A stretch of DNA of 64,000 bases. It comes from MM2 sp035460165. GTDB lineage: Bacteria > Pseudomonadota > Gammaproteobacteria > Burkholderiales > Methylophilaceae. The notes under the pieces are model-generated. The model was not told the DNA's origin. It ran no database searches and was given only the letters and a program-made list of their open reading frames with translations. The stretch lies in assembly GCA_035460165.1 (NCBI GenBank), contig DATHWW010000005.1:146834-210833 (forward strand), read 5' to 3'. Position 1 is the stretch's first letter. Each line of letters starts with the position of its first letter. Positions 50,601 through 60,589 of the stretch are shown here, one piece after another. The translations under genes and the position numbers were made by a program.

Positions 50601-51523
50601 GTCCAGGACAGGCGTCCGGTGAGCGACTGCAGCGCGGTTTCGGGAGATTTCGGGCCCAAGGGCGTGACGACATTCGCCAGCACGACATCGGCGACGACCT
50701 TCTCGGCCTGCCCCTTGGCGAAATCCAGCCAGGCTTGGGTGGCGCCGAAGCCCTGCTTGATGCCGACCGGGAACTCTACCCAGGTGCGCCAGGCAGCGAT
50801 GTCCGTGCCTTCCGTGCGGGCATAGACGGTACCGCGCCATTCTTCAGGCCGGGCTACATCGTGCCCCAAGACGTTGCCGCGGATGTCGATGGGCTGCGAG
50901 GAGCCTACGGAGGGCTTGGCGCGCAAACCGAAACGATGGCGGCCGTAAAAGCTTTCCCATGCGGGGTTCTGGATTTGCAGCGTCAGGTCATGCAGCGCCA
51001 GCGGCGGTGTTTTGCGCAGGTCGTCTTCCCAGACCACGGAAGCATCCACTACGTCGATCCGGGATTGTCGCAGCAGCCAGTTGGGGAATTGCGGCCGGCT
51101 CGGCCCGCCCATCGGCATGCCGGCGACATAAATCGTACCGTCGGCTTCGCGGCGGATCGTGAGTTTGGGCTGATATATCGTCAGGGTAGCGAGGCGCGGC
51201 TCGAGCAGCGGCAGGCTTAGCCAGGACAGGCTGGTCTCGATGTGATCCAGCGACAATGCCGCACGGCTCTGCGCGTCGTGCACGACGAGCTGGCGCAGGT
51301 CGAAGTGCGGCTGCATGCCGTCCCAGCTGGCATCGATGCTGCCTATCGTGACTTTCTGTCCCACGGCGCGGCTGATTTCCTGGGCGATGTCGTCCTTGTA
51401 GCCATGGACGTTGGGCAGGACAAACCAGCGCAGGCCCAGCACGACTGCCGCGATGAGGATGATGCCTGCCCACAGCAGATAGGTGGTGATGCTGTAGAAC
51501 CAGACTAGTGATTTCTTGATCAT
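47678..51523 (-). CDS. yhdP: YhdP family AsmA-like inter-membrane lipid transport protein
   Basis: Protein of 1281 aa, the usual YhdP length. A single N-terminal membrane anchor (TTYLLWAGIILIAAVVLGLR) is followed by a very long, beta-rich periplasmic body with repeats such as IPMDKLSGRANWTRKNDKLD and GVNADIDNGIMRSDDFMMEG, and a C-terminal AsmA-like section (NLRIKVTPSISDSLSVAAFA). YhdP, TamB and YdbH are proposed to bridge the envelope and carry phospholipids to the outer membrane. It heads the yhdP-nitrilase-tldD series on the minus strand. Confidence 0.93.
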   Translation of the reverse strand: MIKKSLVWFYSITTYLLWAGIILIAAVVLGLRWFVLPNVHGYKDDIAQEISRAVGQKVTIGSIDASWDGMQPHFDLRQLVVHDAQSRAALSLDHIETSLSWLSLPLLEPRLATLTIYQPKLTIRREADGTIYVAGMPMGGPSRPQFPNWLLRQSRIDVVDASVVWEDDLRKTPPLALHDLTLQIQNPAWESFYGRHRFGLRAKPSVGSSQPIDIRGNVLGHDVARPEEWRGTVYARTEGTDIAAWRTWVEFPVGIKQGFGATQAWLDFAKGQAEKVVADVVLANVVTPLGPKSPETALQSLTGRLSWTRMADGQEMRAEHIKLVSEGLEMQNGNVRVRNRLANGKELAEGSIRLDEISLEQLAAFADHVSISEEARKALAEIAPSGLLKDFELDWGGTTFSIETYGLRSRFSQLSMRPYQGIPGFTGLDGTVDAKEDGGTLAFSATDAKIEVKDILRWPIPMDKLSGRANWTRKNDKLDVKVSNLAVSSPHLSGTIEADYQYTGKGSGVLDLKGKFNRADGRFAQFYYPMMLSPDTLSWLDTSILGGRGENVNVIVKGNLDEFPWDDNKKGLFEISADISDGVLHYADGWPQLEGVKLAMLFRGNRMELNAKEGHLFGNQITRAKAVIPVLDTENPVLEVTGELQSPPAELVRYLNNSPLLDAIDRFTEGMQASGSGKLAIGLRIPLATEGEGTRVKGSYAITNGMLGGNGEMPTLEGIHGRLDFTETTLRAQNVAARVFGGPAQVNIESGKDGQLRITAQGNIDSKGIRQAVASPLADKLQGSTDWTAEINAHKQQANVIVKSSLVGLASSLPAPFAKSDADILPLLIEKKTQNENQDIVAITLGKAVDARFQRVDQNGTMLLDRGEIHFGGTADLPAQRGISVRGNLQYVDADQWQSILAGSPSTPASDSESTNPGAEISSANLSIGSLDIFGRRINALNLDAKPVSNGWRTNIQSQEITGEALWVKGGNGKIVARLKSLIAPSPAPAKLSAPDEPAQQKEVQYPALDVIAENFEIKQKKLGRLELVATQQNIDWNIDKLVISNPDSTLSVNGVWHSWKRRPNTRLNLTWNIEDLGKTMDRFGYPDTIKGGNADLTGNLRWPGSPHEFNVAGLGGKLSLEARNGQFLKIRPGVGRLLGVLSLQSLPRRLAFDFRDIFSAGFSFNKIGVNADIDNGIMRSDDFMMEGPAAKVAIKGETNLAKETQNLRIKVTPSISDSLSVAAFAGGPAVGVAAIVAQKLLNDPFNKLVAYEYDITGTWDEPQEVKSNSKQPSTSGPAGQ

Positions 51524-51585
51524 GCGGTGGTGACTGCCGGGGTTGTAGTGATTGTCATGTCCGGTCAGACAGGCCGGAGTTTGCG

Positions 51586-51608
51586 GGGTTCATGCCAATC
51601 CTGAACCC
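51586..51608 (-). terminator. Weak stem-loop between acs and yhdP
   Basis: GGGTTCA, loop TGCCAATCC, TGAACCC: a perfect 7-bp stem just downstream of the acs stop and upstream of yhdP. No T run follows, so it could equally be a regulatory site for yhdP. Confidence 0.35.
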
Positions 51609-51612
51609 TGGC

Positions 51613-53574
<1,962 letters not shown>

Positions 53575-53643
53575 GGGGCTTACTCCCAGAAGCTATAATG
53601 GTTTGAAGAATAGGCAATCATAACATTCCAGGCAAAGAATCCG

Positions 53644-56367
53644 ATGACCTCGCTTGCTCAGATACTCGATGACACTGCCGCGGTGCCTGAAGAGGGCGGC
53701 TTGTTGCGCCACGCGCTTTCGTGCAGCCCTTATATGCGTCGCTTGCTGGAATCGGACGCATCCCTGCTTGCGCCCTTGCTTGCGCATTTGCCCCGGCCGT
53801 GGGATGCGGCGGAGATGCGTGTTTTTCTGGCAGAGAATGTTGTTACGGATGAGGCCGCACTGAAGCAAGCGCTGCGCAAGCTGCGGCAGCAGGTGATGCT
53901 GCGGGTGATTTCGCGTGACCTCAACCGCTTGGGCGGGCTGGATGAGGTGATGCGCACGATGAGCGATCTGGCCGAAGTGGCGGTCGGCTTTGCGCTGGAG
54001 CATCTGGAACGCTGGCAGCAGGCGATCTATGGCGTGCCGATGGGCCTCGACAGCGTGCCGCAGCAGCTGATCGTGGTTGGCATGGGGAAACTCGGCGGCC
54101 GCGAACTCAATGTGTCCTCCGATATCGACCTGATTTTCGCCTTCGAGGAAGACGGTGAGACTGCCGGGCCCAAACAGGTCTCGAATCACGAGTATTTCTC
54201 CATTCTCGGCAAAAAGCTGATCGCCGCCATCGGTGAAACCACTGCCGACGGCTTTGTTTTCCGCGTCGACATGCGGTTGCGGCCCTATGGCGACTCCGGT
54301 CCGCTGGTTTGCAGTTTCGCGATGCTGGAGCAGTATTACCAATCACAAGGCCGCGAATGGGAACGTTACGCCTGGATCAAGGGGCGGGTGATCGCGGGGC
54401 CGGAGAAGGCGTTGCAGGATCTGTTGCGACCGTTCGTTTTTCGCAAGTACCTCGATTACAGCGCCTTCGCTTCGATGCGCGATCTCAAGGCGCAGATCCA
54501 GCGCGAAGTCGCCCGCCGCGACATGCGCGACAACATCAAACTGGGGCCTGGCGGCATACGCGAGATCGAATTCATCGCCCAGGTATTCCAACTGGTGCGC
54601 GGCGGACGCGATGGCGAATTGCAGATCAGGCCTACGCTGGCCGTGCTGGCGCGCGTCGCGCAAAAAGGCTTGCTGCCTCAGGAAACTGTGCGTCAGCTGA
54701 GCGAGGCATACGTATTCCTGCGCAATCTGGAACATCGTCTGCAATATCTTCAGGATGCGCAGACGCAGATGCTGCCATCCGACGACGAAAACCGTTTGCG
54801 CATCGCCCGCGGCATGGACTATGTCGATTGGGAGGCCTTCTCCGCCGCATTGCAACCGCATCGCGACGCGGTCGAGAACCACTTTTCGCAGGTGTTCAGC
54901 ATGCAACAGCCGGCCGCACCGCTGGCTAACCCTTTGGTGGATGTCTGGCTGGGCACGCTGCCGGACGAAGAGATCGACCGGCGCTTGGCCGGGCATGGCT
55001 ACGGCAAGGCCGACGAGTGCCGCCATCACCTGCAATCGGTAAAGCGCAGCGCGCGCTATCAGCATTTGCCGACGGTAAGCCGTGAACGTTTCGATGCGCT
55101 GCTGCCCACGGTGCTGAAGCTGGCCGGGGAATTCGATAACGCCGACGACACGCTGAAACGCATGCTGCACCTGCTGGAAAGCATCTGCCGCCGCGCGAGT
55201 TACCTGGCGCTACTGGCCGAATATCCGCAGGCGCTGCAACTGGTGACCAAACTTGCCAGCGCCAGCCCGTGGCTGGCGGGATACCTGGCGCAGCATCCGA
55301 TACTGCTCGATGAATTGCTGGATACCCGCACGTTGTATGCCGCGCCCGATTTTGCGGTGCTGGCGGCCGAACTGGATCGTCGCCTGGCCGAAGTCGATGG
55401 CGACATCGAACGGCAAATGGATGTGATGCGGCATTTCAAGCATGCGTATATTTTCCGGTTTGCCGCGCAGGATCTCGCCGGCGACCTGCCGCTGGAAACA
55501 CTCTCGGATTACCTGAGCGCCCTGGCTGACCTGATCCTGGATGCGGTTCTGGAAACGGTATGGCCGAACGTGCGCGGAAAACACCGCGACACGCCAGCGT
55601 TTGCGATCATCGGTTACGGAAAACTGGGGGGCAAGGAGCTGGGCTACGCCTCCGATCTCGACATCATCTTCCTCTATGACGACCCGGCACCCGAAGCCGG
55701 CGAGGTTTACGCGCGTTTCGGCCAGCGCATCGCCAGCTGGCTCAATAGCCTGACTTCGGCGGGGCTACTGTACGAAACCGACCTGCGCTTGCGTCCCGAT
55801 GGCGCCAGCGGTTTGTTGGTCAGTTCTGTCGTCGCTTTCGAGAAATATCAGAAATCCAAAGCCTGGACCTGGGAGCATCAAGCGTTGACCCGTGCGCGCT
55901 TTTGCGCCGGCGACGCGCACATCGGCCAGGCATTTCACCGCATACGTTTCGAGATCCTCAGCCAGCAGCGCGACCTCGCCAACTTGCGCGAGGAAGTCAT
56001 CGCGATGCGCGAGAAGATGCGTGACGGCCACCCGAATAAAACCGGCCTTTTCGATATCAAGCACGATCTGGGCGGTATCGTCGATGTCGAATTCATCGTG
56101 CAATACCTGGTGCTCACGCATGCGCATGAGCATGCGGAGTTGACCGAAAACCGCGGGAATATTGCGCTGCTGGGTTACGCGGCGCGCCTGGGATTGATCC
56201 CCGAGCCGCTGGCGGAGCGCGTCGCCGATGCCTACCGCGAATTCCGACGTTGCCAGCATGCTTTCCGTTTGCAGGGCGAGGCGCAGGTGCGCGTAATGCC
56301 GGATAGCTTGGCCGTTCAGGCTGCGGCGGTGCGGGAGTTATGGGAGATGGTGTTCGGGAAGCAATGA
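53644..56367 (+). CDS. glnE: Glutamine synthetase adenylyltransferase / adenylyl-removing enzyme
   Basis: Protein of 907 aa. Two nucleotidyltransferase domains are visible: the N-terminal deadenylylating one with GMGKLGGRELNVSSDIDLIF and the C-terminal adenylylating one with GYGKLGGKELGYASDLDIIF, each with paired Asp residues. Between them lies the regulatory helical region. GlnE adds or removes AMP on the active-site-adjacent Tyr of glutamine synthetase in response to PII and glutamine. It is divergent from acs and ends at a stem-loop. Confidence 0.97.
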   Translation: MTSLAQILDDTAAVPEEGGLLRHALSCSPYMRRLLESDASLLAPLLAHLPRPWDAAEMRVFLAENVVTDEAALKQALRKLRQQVMLRVISRDLNRLGGLDEVMRTMSDLAEVAVGFALEHLERWQQAIYGVPMGLDSVPQQLIVVGMGKLGGRELNVSSDIDLIFAFEEDGETAGPKQVSNHEYFSILGKKLIAAIGETTADGFVFRVDMRLRPYGDSGPLVCSFAMLEQYYQSQGREWERYAWIKGRVIAGPEKALQDLLRPFVFRKYLDYSAFASMRDLKAQIQREVARRDMRDNIKLGPGGIREIEFIAQVFQLVRGGRDGELQIRPTLAVLARVAQKGLLPQETVRQLSEAYVFLRNLEHRLQYLQDAQTQMLPSDDENRLRIARGMDYVDWEAFSAALQPHRDAVENHFSQVFSMQQPAAPLANPLVDVWLGTLPDEEIDRRLAGHGYGKADECRHHLQSVKRSARYQHLPTVSRERFDALLPTVLKLAGEFDNADDTLKRMLHLLESICRRASYLALLAEYPQALQLVTKLASASPWLAGYLAQHPILLDELLDTRTLYAAPDFAVLAAELDRRLAEVDGDIERQMDVMRHFKHAYIFRFAAQDLAGDLPLETLSDYLSALADLILDAVLETVWPNVRGKHRDTPAFAIIGYGKLGGKELGYASDLDIIFLYDDPAPEAGEVYARFGQRIASWLNSLTSAGLLYETDLRLRPDGASGLLVSSVVAFEKYQKSKAWTWEHQALTRARFCAGDAHIGQAFHRIRFEILSQQRDLANLREEVIAMREKMRDGHPNKTGLFDIKHDLGGIVDVEFIVQYLVLTHAHEHAELTENRGNIALLGYAARLGLIPEPLAERVADAYREFRRCQHAFRLQGEAQVRVMPDSLAVQAAAVRELWEMVFGKQ

Positions 56368-56402
56368 TATTGTTCCCGAAGTACTTTCCGTAACGGAGAC
56401 GT

Positions 56403-56451
56403 CCTCGCCTGCATCACCTAAACCGGAAAACCTAAGTCGTGGCAGGCGAGG
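56403..56451. terminator. Stem-loop between convergent glnE and a small membrane gene
   Basis: Perfect 10-bp inverted repeat CCTCGCCTGC (56403-56412) and GCAGGCGAGG (56442-56451) with a 29-base loop. Its position between convergent stops suggests termination for both, although there is no T run. Confidence 0.5.
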
Positions 56452-56464
56452 TGAGCGGTAAGCC

Positions 56465-56686
56465 TCAGCTCTTGCGGTTACCGAACAGCAGCAGGCCCGC
56501 GCCGATAGCGATGCCGACGATGCTGGCCCAGACGGGAACGCTGACCTTTTCCTCATCCTTGACGGTGAATTCGAGCGAGCCGAGCTTGGCTATGTGTTCT
56601 TCTTCGGTATAGCTGAAACCGCCGTATATCAGGCCCAGTGTGCCTGCGACGATCAATGCGATGGCGACGATCTTGAGGAAATTCAT
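56465..56686 (-). CDS. Small two-helix membrane protein
   Basis: Protein of 73 aa: a first membrane helix (FLKIVAIALIVAGTLGLIYG), a short charged section with TEEEHIAKLGSLEFTVKDEE, and a second helix (VWASIVGIAIGAGLLLFGNR). The layout resembles small proteins such as DUF3185, but I do not claim the family. An AAGAAAGG sequence precedes the ATG. Neighbours are short envelope or stress genes on the same strand. Confidence 0.75.
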   Translation of the reverse strand: MNFLKIVAIALIVAGTLGLIYGGFSYTEEEHIAKLGSLEFTVKDEEKVSVPVWASIVGIAIGAGLLLFGNRKS

Positions 56687-56745
56687 GGTTTACCTTTCTT
56701 GGAGTTGGAAGGATGCATCATAGCGGTGATGAAGGCGGCTGATCA

Positions 56746-57228
56746 TTAGCCCGTTCGATTGCTGCGGGCGATGCGGTCATCCAGTTCGGCGATCAGCGCG
56801 GCGAGCGAGTTGCCGGATTCATCGATGGCCGTGCGCATCTCGCGTTCGATGCGATCAAGGCAGGCCGTGGTCGCGGCAATCGATGCCTGATTATGGGCAT
56901 CCAGCTTTTGCAGCTGGCCGTCGATATACAGGCGCAGTTCGGTATAGCGCGAGGCCTCTGCCTGCTCGGCCAGCGTGCGCGAGGTTTGCAATTCGCGTGA
57001 TTGGCGCCGTGTTTCCAGCAGTACCGTGGTTTGCATGGTAATGATGAAGACCAGGAATAATGCGGTCAGCACCGCAATCGCGATCAGCATGACCAGGCCC
57101 AGCGGCGCCTGAAAGTCGATGACGCCGAGCGTAAGCGTTGTCGGTGTGGTGAATGCGCTCCAGTTAAGCGCGGCAAAGATGGCGATCGCACCAAGAGCGA
57201 TCAGCAGGATGAGTGTGCGGGTGCGCAT
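56746..57228 (-). CDS. LapA-domain-like membrane protein with coiled coil
   Basis: Protein of 160 aa. Two membrane helices (TLILLIALGAIAIFAALNWS and LGLVMLIAIAVLTALFLVFI) with a short FTTPTTLTLGVIDFQAPLG loop between them resemble the LapA (YciS-like) domain. A long C-terminal helical region rich in Arg, Glu and Gln follows (ETRRQSRELQTSRTLAEQAE), probably a coiled coil in the cytoplasm. LapA in E. coli acts with LapB on LPS assembly; whether this protein shares that role is uncertain. AAGGAGA precedes the start. Confidence 0.78.
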   Translation of the reverse strand: MRTRTLILLIALGAIAIFAALNWSAFTTPTTLTLGVIDFQAPLGLVMLIAIAVLTALFLVFIITMQTTVLLETRRQSRELQTSRTLAEQAEASRYTELRLYIDGQLQKLDAHNQASIAATTACLDRIEREMRTAIDESGNSLAALIAELDDRIARSNRTG

Positions 57229-57385
57229 TGTCTTCTCCTTAGTCAGTAGCTCTTCGCGGCATTATTGTTGGGACTCGCGGCCTGAGGCTGCGTTCAATGC
57301 AAGGGTGTCAGGAGAAATAGTACGACGCGGATATACGCAATGGCAACGGAGAATGAGCCCGCTATATGAAATGATTGATCGCCGA

Positions 57386-57715
57386 TCAGGCGGTCACGCT
57401 CAGGCACTTTTCCGCGCAGGCGTGACAGGCTTCCGCGCATTGCTGGCAATGTCCCATCTCATGCTGCTGGCATTCCTCAGCGCATAGATGGCAAATTTCC
57501 GCGCAATCCTCGCAAATCAGATCGACGAGTTCGCTGTTGCGCATCATGAACTCCGCCGCGAGCCGGCAAAACGCGGCGCAATCGATATCGAGCGCGATGC
57601 AGCGCGTCATGCGTGCCGGATTGGATTCCTTGCGGCATTCGGCGGCGCAGTGATCGCAGGCGTCCGCGCAGGCTTGGCAGGCATCGATGCAGGCTTGGTA
57701 ATGTGCGTGACCCAT
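57386..57715 (-). CDS. Four-helix-bundle copper-binding protein (Csp/DUF326-like)
   Basis: Protein of 109 aa with about 16 cysteines in helical CxxxC-type spacing: YQACIDACQACADACDHCAA, RCIALDIDCAAFCRLAAEFM, ICEDCAEICHLCAEECQQHE and QCAEACHACAEKCLSV. This is the pattern of Csp copper storage proteins, whose four-helix core binds many Cu(I) ions. There is no signal peptide, so it resembles the cytosolic Csp3 type. AGGAGG precedes the ATG, and the SDR gene ends 12 nt upstream. Confidence 0.92.
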   Translation of the reverse strand: MGHAHYQACIDACQACADACDHCAAECRKESNPARMTRCIALDIDCAAFCRLAAEFMMRNSELVDLICEDCAEICHLCAEECQQHEMGHCQQCAEACHACAEKCLSVTA

Positions 57716-57727
57716 GAAACCTCCTGA

Positions 57728-58594
57728 TTATCCGTTGATGATTTCGCCGCCGTTGGGGTGCAGCACCTGACCTGACATGTAAGAAGAATCGTCCGACGCC
57801 AGGAAAACGTAGCACGGTGCAATCTCGCTGGGTTGCGCGGCGCGTCCCATCGGCACATCGGTACCGAAATCGGCGACCTCGTCAGGCGGAAAGGTCGCAA
57901 CAATCAATGGCGTCCAGACCGGGCCGGGGGCCACGGCGTTGACGTAAATCCCTTGCTTGATTAGCTGCTTGGAGAGCGAGCGGGTAAATGCCACGATGGC
58001 GCCCTTGGTTGCGGAGTAGTCCAGTAAGTGCGGACTGCCGCGATACGCGGTAACCGAGGCGGTATTGATGATGCTGCTGCCTTTCTTGAGGTAGGGCAGC
58101 GCGGCTTTCGTCAGGTAGAACATCGAAAAGCAGTTCACCCGGAACGTGCTTTCGAGGTTATCGAAATCCAGCTCTTCGACGCTCTCTGCCGGAAACTGCT
58201 CGGCGGCGTTGTTGACCAGAATGTCGAGATGTCCATACTCTTTTACGGTTTCAGCCACCAGCCTGTCGCAAAAGCTTATGTCGCTGAGATCGCCTGCAAA
58301 GAGCAGGCATTGCGCGCCGCGTTCTTCCACCAAATCGCGTGTCTCATTGGCGTCGACAACCTCATCCAGAAACTGAATCGCGATATCCGCGCCCTCCAGC
58401 GCGAAGGCAATCGCAATGGCACGTCCGATACCGCTGTCGCCGCCGGTGATGATCGCCACTTTGCCTTGCAGCTTGTCGCTGGCGTGGTAATCCGCCCGCA
58501 CGTATTCCGGCCGGGGAACCATTTCATGCTCGATACCCGGTTGGCGGTTCTGGTGTTGCGGCGGACGGGTCTGCGTTTCGGCTCCGGTTTTCAT
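57728..58594 (-). CDS. SDR family oxidoreductase (YghA-like)
   Basis: Protein of 288 aa from the ATG at 58594, which has GGAG at good spacing; ATG 58606 is an alternative. The long N-terminal tail (TRPPQHQNRQPGIEHEMVPR, then PEYVRADYHASDKLQGKVAI) marks the YghA/glucose-1-dehydrogenase-like group. The cofactor loop is ITGGDSGIGRAIAIAFALEG. NNAAEQFP, a Ser in SIINTASVTAY and YSATKGAIVAFTRSL complete the active site. This group is often stress-induced. It is 12 nt upstream of the Csp gene on the same strand. Confidence 0.92.
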   Translation of the reverse strand: MKTGAETQTRPPQHQNRQPGIEHEMVPRPEYVRADYHASDKLQGKVAIITGGDSGIGRAIAIAFALEGADIAIQFLDEVVDANETRDLVEERGAQCLLFAGDLSDISFCDRLVAETVKEYGHLDILVNNAAEQFPAESVEELDFDNLESTFRVNCFSMFYLTKAALPYLKKGSSIINTASVTAYRGSPHLLDYSATKGAIVAFTRSLSKQLIKQGIYVNAVAPGPVWTPLIVATFPPDEVADFGTDVPMGRAAQPSEIAPCYVFLASDDSSYMSGQVLHPNGGEIING

Positions 58595-58711
58595 TGCGGG
58601 CTCCATCAAAATTGGACAACGAGTGTATTGAAAGAGGATAGCCAACGGCATGACCACGAGGTGTAGGAAACGACTGATTCCGCTGTCGGACAGCGGTGTT
58701 TTTGAAGGCTG

Positions 58712-59092
58712 TCAGCCGTGTGAGTGGCGCGTCAGCACCCAGCCATAAATGGCGAGGTTCATGACGACCACAATCGCGCCGAGCACGATCTGCACCGTAG
58801 GCGTCAGCCCGGCCGGATAAATCAATGGAAGAAGATAACGCGCGATGAAGTCGCCTTCATAAGGCGTTTCGCCTGCCAAGCGCTGGAAATGTTTTTCCAA
58901 TGGCGTGAGCGGGCAGGGCAGGCTGAAAAACTCCGTCAATGCGCCCCAAAGCGCGGCGGGAATATGCAGCCAGGCAATATGCGGCCATTTCAATACCAGC
59001 AAACCGCCCAGCAGCACGAAAGCGATGAACGCAAAATGTGTCAGCAGAGCGAGGTCGGCCAGCAATCGATAAATGGTTTGTTCAGACGGCAT
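58712..59092 (-). CDS. DUF2784 family membrane protein
   Basis: Protein of 126 aa with the DUF2784 pattern: LADLALLTHFAFIAFVLLGG, KWPHIAWLHIPAALWGALTE, FFSLPCPLTPLEKHFQRLAG and YLLPLIYPAGLTPTVQIVLG. It has about three to four membrane helices. Function unknown. It lies 12 nt after the stop of the preceding minus-strand small gene. Confidence 0.9.
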   Translation of the reverse strand: MPSEQTIYRLLADLALLTHFAFIAFVLLGGLLVLKWPHIAWLHIPAALWGALTEFFSLPCPLTPLEKHFQRLAGETPYEGDFIARYLLPLIYPAGLTPTVQIVLGAIVVVMNLAIYGWVLTRHSHG

Positions 59093-59103
59093 GGCGCATC
59101 ACA

Positions 59104-59340
59104 TCAACCCAGAAGGTAAGCCGAATCGTTGCCCTTCTTCACCCATTCTTCATCGCTTTTGACATGCTTGTCGGTGCTGGCGGCGAGCTTGATGGAGAGT
59201 GCAATCGATTTTTCGATCAGGGCATCTTCGTTTTGGTTGTTTAAATCGCCTTTTTGTATGTAAGCGGCCAGCAAGGTGGCGGCCATGCTCGCGACGATGG
59301 TTTCGCTGTGCTGAAGATGCAGGAAGTGATCTTGGGACAT
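59104..59340 (-). CDS. Small soluble protein, unknown
   Basis: Protein of 78 aa starting MSQDHFLHLQHSETIVASMA, with an acidic helical middle (NQNEDALIEKSIALSIKLAA) and a charged end (DKHVKSDEEWVKKGNDSAYL). AAGGAG stands just upstream of the ATG, supporting it as real. I do not recognise a family. It precedes the DUF2784 gene on the same strand by 12 nt and may be cotranscribed with it. Confidence 0.7.
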   Translation of the reverse strand: MSQDHFLHLQHSETIVASMAATLLAAYIQKGDLNNQNEDALIEKSIALSIKLAASTDKHVKSDEEWVKKGNDSAYLLG

Positions 59341-59426
59341 TCATGGCTCCTTGTGTTTCGGAATAACGATACGAAGATTTCCAGATTACTCGCGAACTTA
59401 TGCCCAGTGAAGATGCTGGCAAAGAA

Positions 59427-59448
59427 AAGGCCGGCATGTGCCGGCCTT
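59427..59448 (-). terminator. Terminator after the PhnB-like VOC gene
   Basis: AAGGCCGGCA, loop of two, TGCCGGCCTT; on the minus strand it continues TTCTTTG. It directly follows the stop of the VOC gene at 59469. Confidence 0.8.
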
Positions 59449-59468
59449 GCTAGGTTTGGGATGGAGAG

Positions 59469-59966
59469 TTACCCGGTATAAGCGCGCTTCAATTCTTCAA
59501 TGTCGAGCTTTTTCATTTGCAGCAACGCCGCCATGGTGCGATCGGATTTGGCCTTATCCTCATCCAGCAGCATCTCGATCAGCACGGTTGGCACCACCTG
59601 CCACGAAACACCGAATTTGTCCTTCAGCCAGCCGCACATCTGCGCTTCTATGGGGCCGCCTTGGGACAGTTTTTCCCAGTAAAAATCCACTTCATGCTGG
59701 CTCTCGCAATTGATCTGGAAAGAAATGGCTTCGCTGAATGTAAATGTCGGCCCGCCATTGAGCGCGGTGAACGATTGCCCCTCGAGTTCAAACTCTACCG
59801 TCATCACCGAGCCTGGCGGCCGGCCGTGGATTTCCTGCCCGACTTCGCTGTAGCGCGAAACGACGGTGATGCGCGAATTGGGGAAGATATCGCAATAGTA
59901 CGCTGCTGCCGCTTCGGCTTGATTATCGAACCACAGGCAAGGGGTGATCTTGTGCAAGGTCGCCAT
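59469..59966 (-). CDS. VOC family protein (PhnB/3-demethylubiquinone methyltransferase-like fold)
   Basis: Protein of 165 aa. LHKITPCLWFDNQAEAAAAY and YYCDIFPNSRITVVSRYSEV open the fold, and TVEFELEGQSFTALNGGPTF followed by SFQINCESQHEVDFYWEKLS is characteristic of the PhnB-like group. FGVSWQVVPTVL closes it. The enzymatic role of this group is unclear. It follows another VOC gene (59982-60455) by 15 nt on the same strand, so the two form a pair facing the TetR regulator. Confidence 0.9.
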   Translation of the reverse strand: MATLHKITPCLWFDNQAEAAAAYYCDIFPNSRITVVSRYSEVGQEIHGRPPGSVMTVEFELEGQSFTALNGGPTFTFSEAISFQINCESQHEVDFYWEKLSQGGPIEAQMCGWLKDKFGVSWQVVPTVLIEMLLDEDKAKSDRTMAALLQMKKLDIEELKRAYTG

Positions 59967-59981
59967 GGAAATTCTCCTTAT

Positions 59982-60455
59982 TCAGCTTGTCGCTTCCGGG
60001 CAGCCTTTAGCCGCGGCGGCCTGGATTTCCTCCAGGCTGGCATCGCGGACATGCGTGGCGATGGACCATTGATGCCCGAAAGGATCCTGCACGATGCCGT
60101 AGCGGTCGCCCCAGAACATATCGTCAAGCGGCATGCGTACCGTACAGCCGGCGGCGATGGCTTGCTGGAACTGTTGGTCGGCATCTTTCACATACAGATG
60201 CAATGTCACGCTGGTGCCTTTGCGTGCGTTGGGGCCGAGCGAACCCCAGTCCGGATATTCGTCCACCAGCATGAGCATGGAATCGCCGATCTGGATCATC
60301 CCATGCATCAACTTGCCGTCCGGCCCTTTCAGGCGGCCGTGCTCCTGCGCGTTGAAAGCCTTTTTGTAAAACTCGATGGCGTCTTCCGCGCCTGCGCAAA
60401 CCAGGTGGGGCGTGATCGTATGCATCCCCGGCGGGATAGGATTGGGAGTGTTCAT
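59982..60455 (-). CDS. VOC family protein (glyoxalase-like)
   Basis: Protein of 157 aa from ATG 60455, which has AAGGAG at suitable spacing; the ATG at 60464 is too close to that sequence. MHTITPHLVCAGAEDAIEFY, GKLMHGMIQIGDSMLMLVDE and RYGIVQDPFGHQWSIATHVR are typical of the VOC fold, with His and Glu positions partly kept. The gene is divergent from the TetR regulator, whose double-palindrome operator lies between them. Control of this pair by that regulator is inferred. Confidence 0.9.
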   Translation of the reverse strand: MNTPNPIPPGMHTITPHLVCAGAEDAIEFYKKAFNAQEHGRLKGPDGKLMHGMIQIGDSMLMLVDEYPDWGSLGPNARKGTSVTLHLYVKDADQQFQQAIAAGCTVRMPLDDMFWGDRYGIVQDPFGHQWSIATHVRDASLEEIQAAAAKGCPEATS

Positions 60456-60522
60456 GACCATCATCTCCTTAATATTGAAGAGCCTGCTTCAGTGGCTTTA
60501 CGCAGGCGCATGAAAAGATTAA

Positions 60523-60568
60523 TGTGTACAGCGTCCACAAATGCTACAAAATGTGGACGCTGTACACA
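60523..60568. promoter_or_regulatory. Large inverted-repeat operator between the VOC pair and the TetR gene
   Basis: Perfect 17-bp inverted repeat: TGTGTACAGCGTCCACA, 12-base spacer, TGTGGACGCTGTACACA. Each arm is itself an imperfect palindrome of the form GTGnACnnnGTnCAC, so the site looks like two adjacent dimer-binding operators. It lies in the divergent promoter region and ends 22 bp before the preferred TetR start. Confidence 0.8.
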
Positions 60569-60589
60569 AGCACGTTGGACAAAGAAAAT

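Noticed and set aside
50021..51220. A 399-codon plus-strand frame opposite yhdP
   Set aside because: Shadow of a well-defined long gene, low-complexity translation without motifs.
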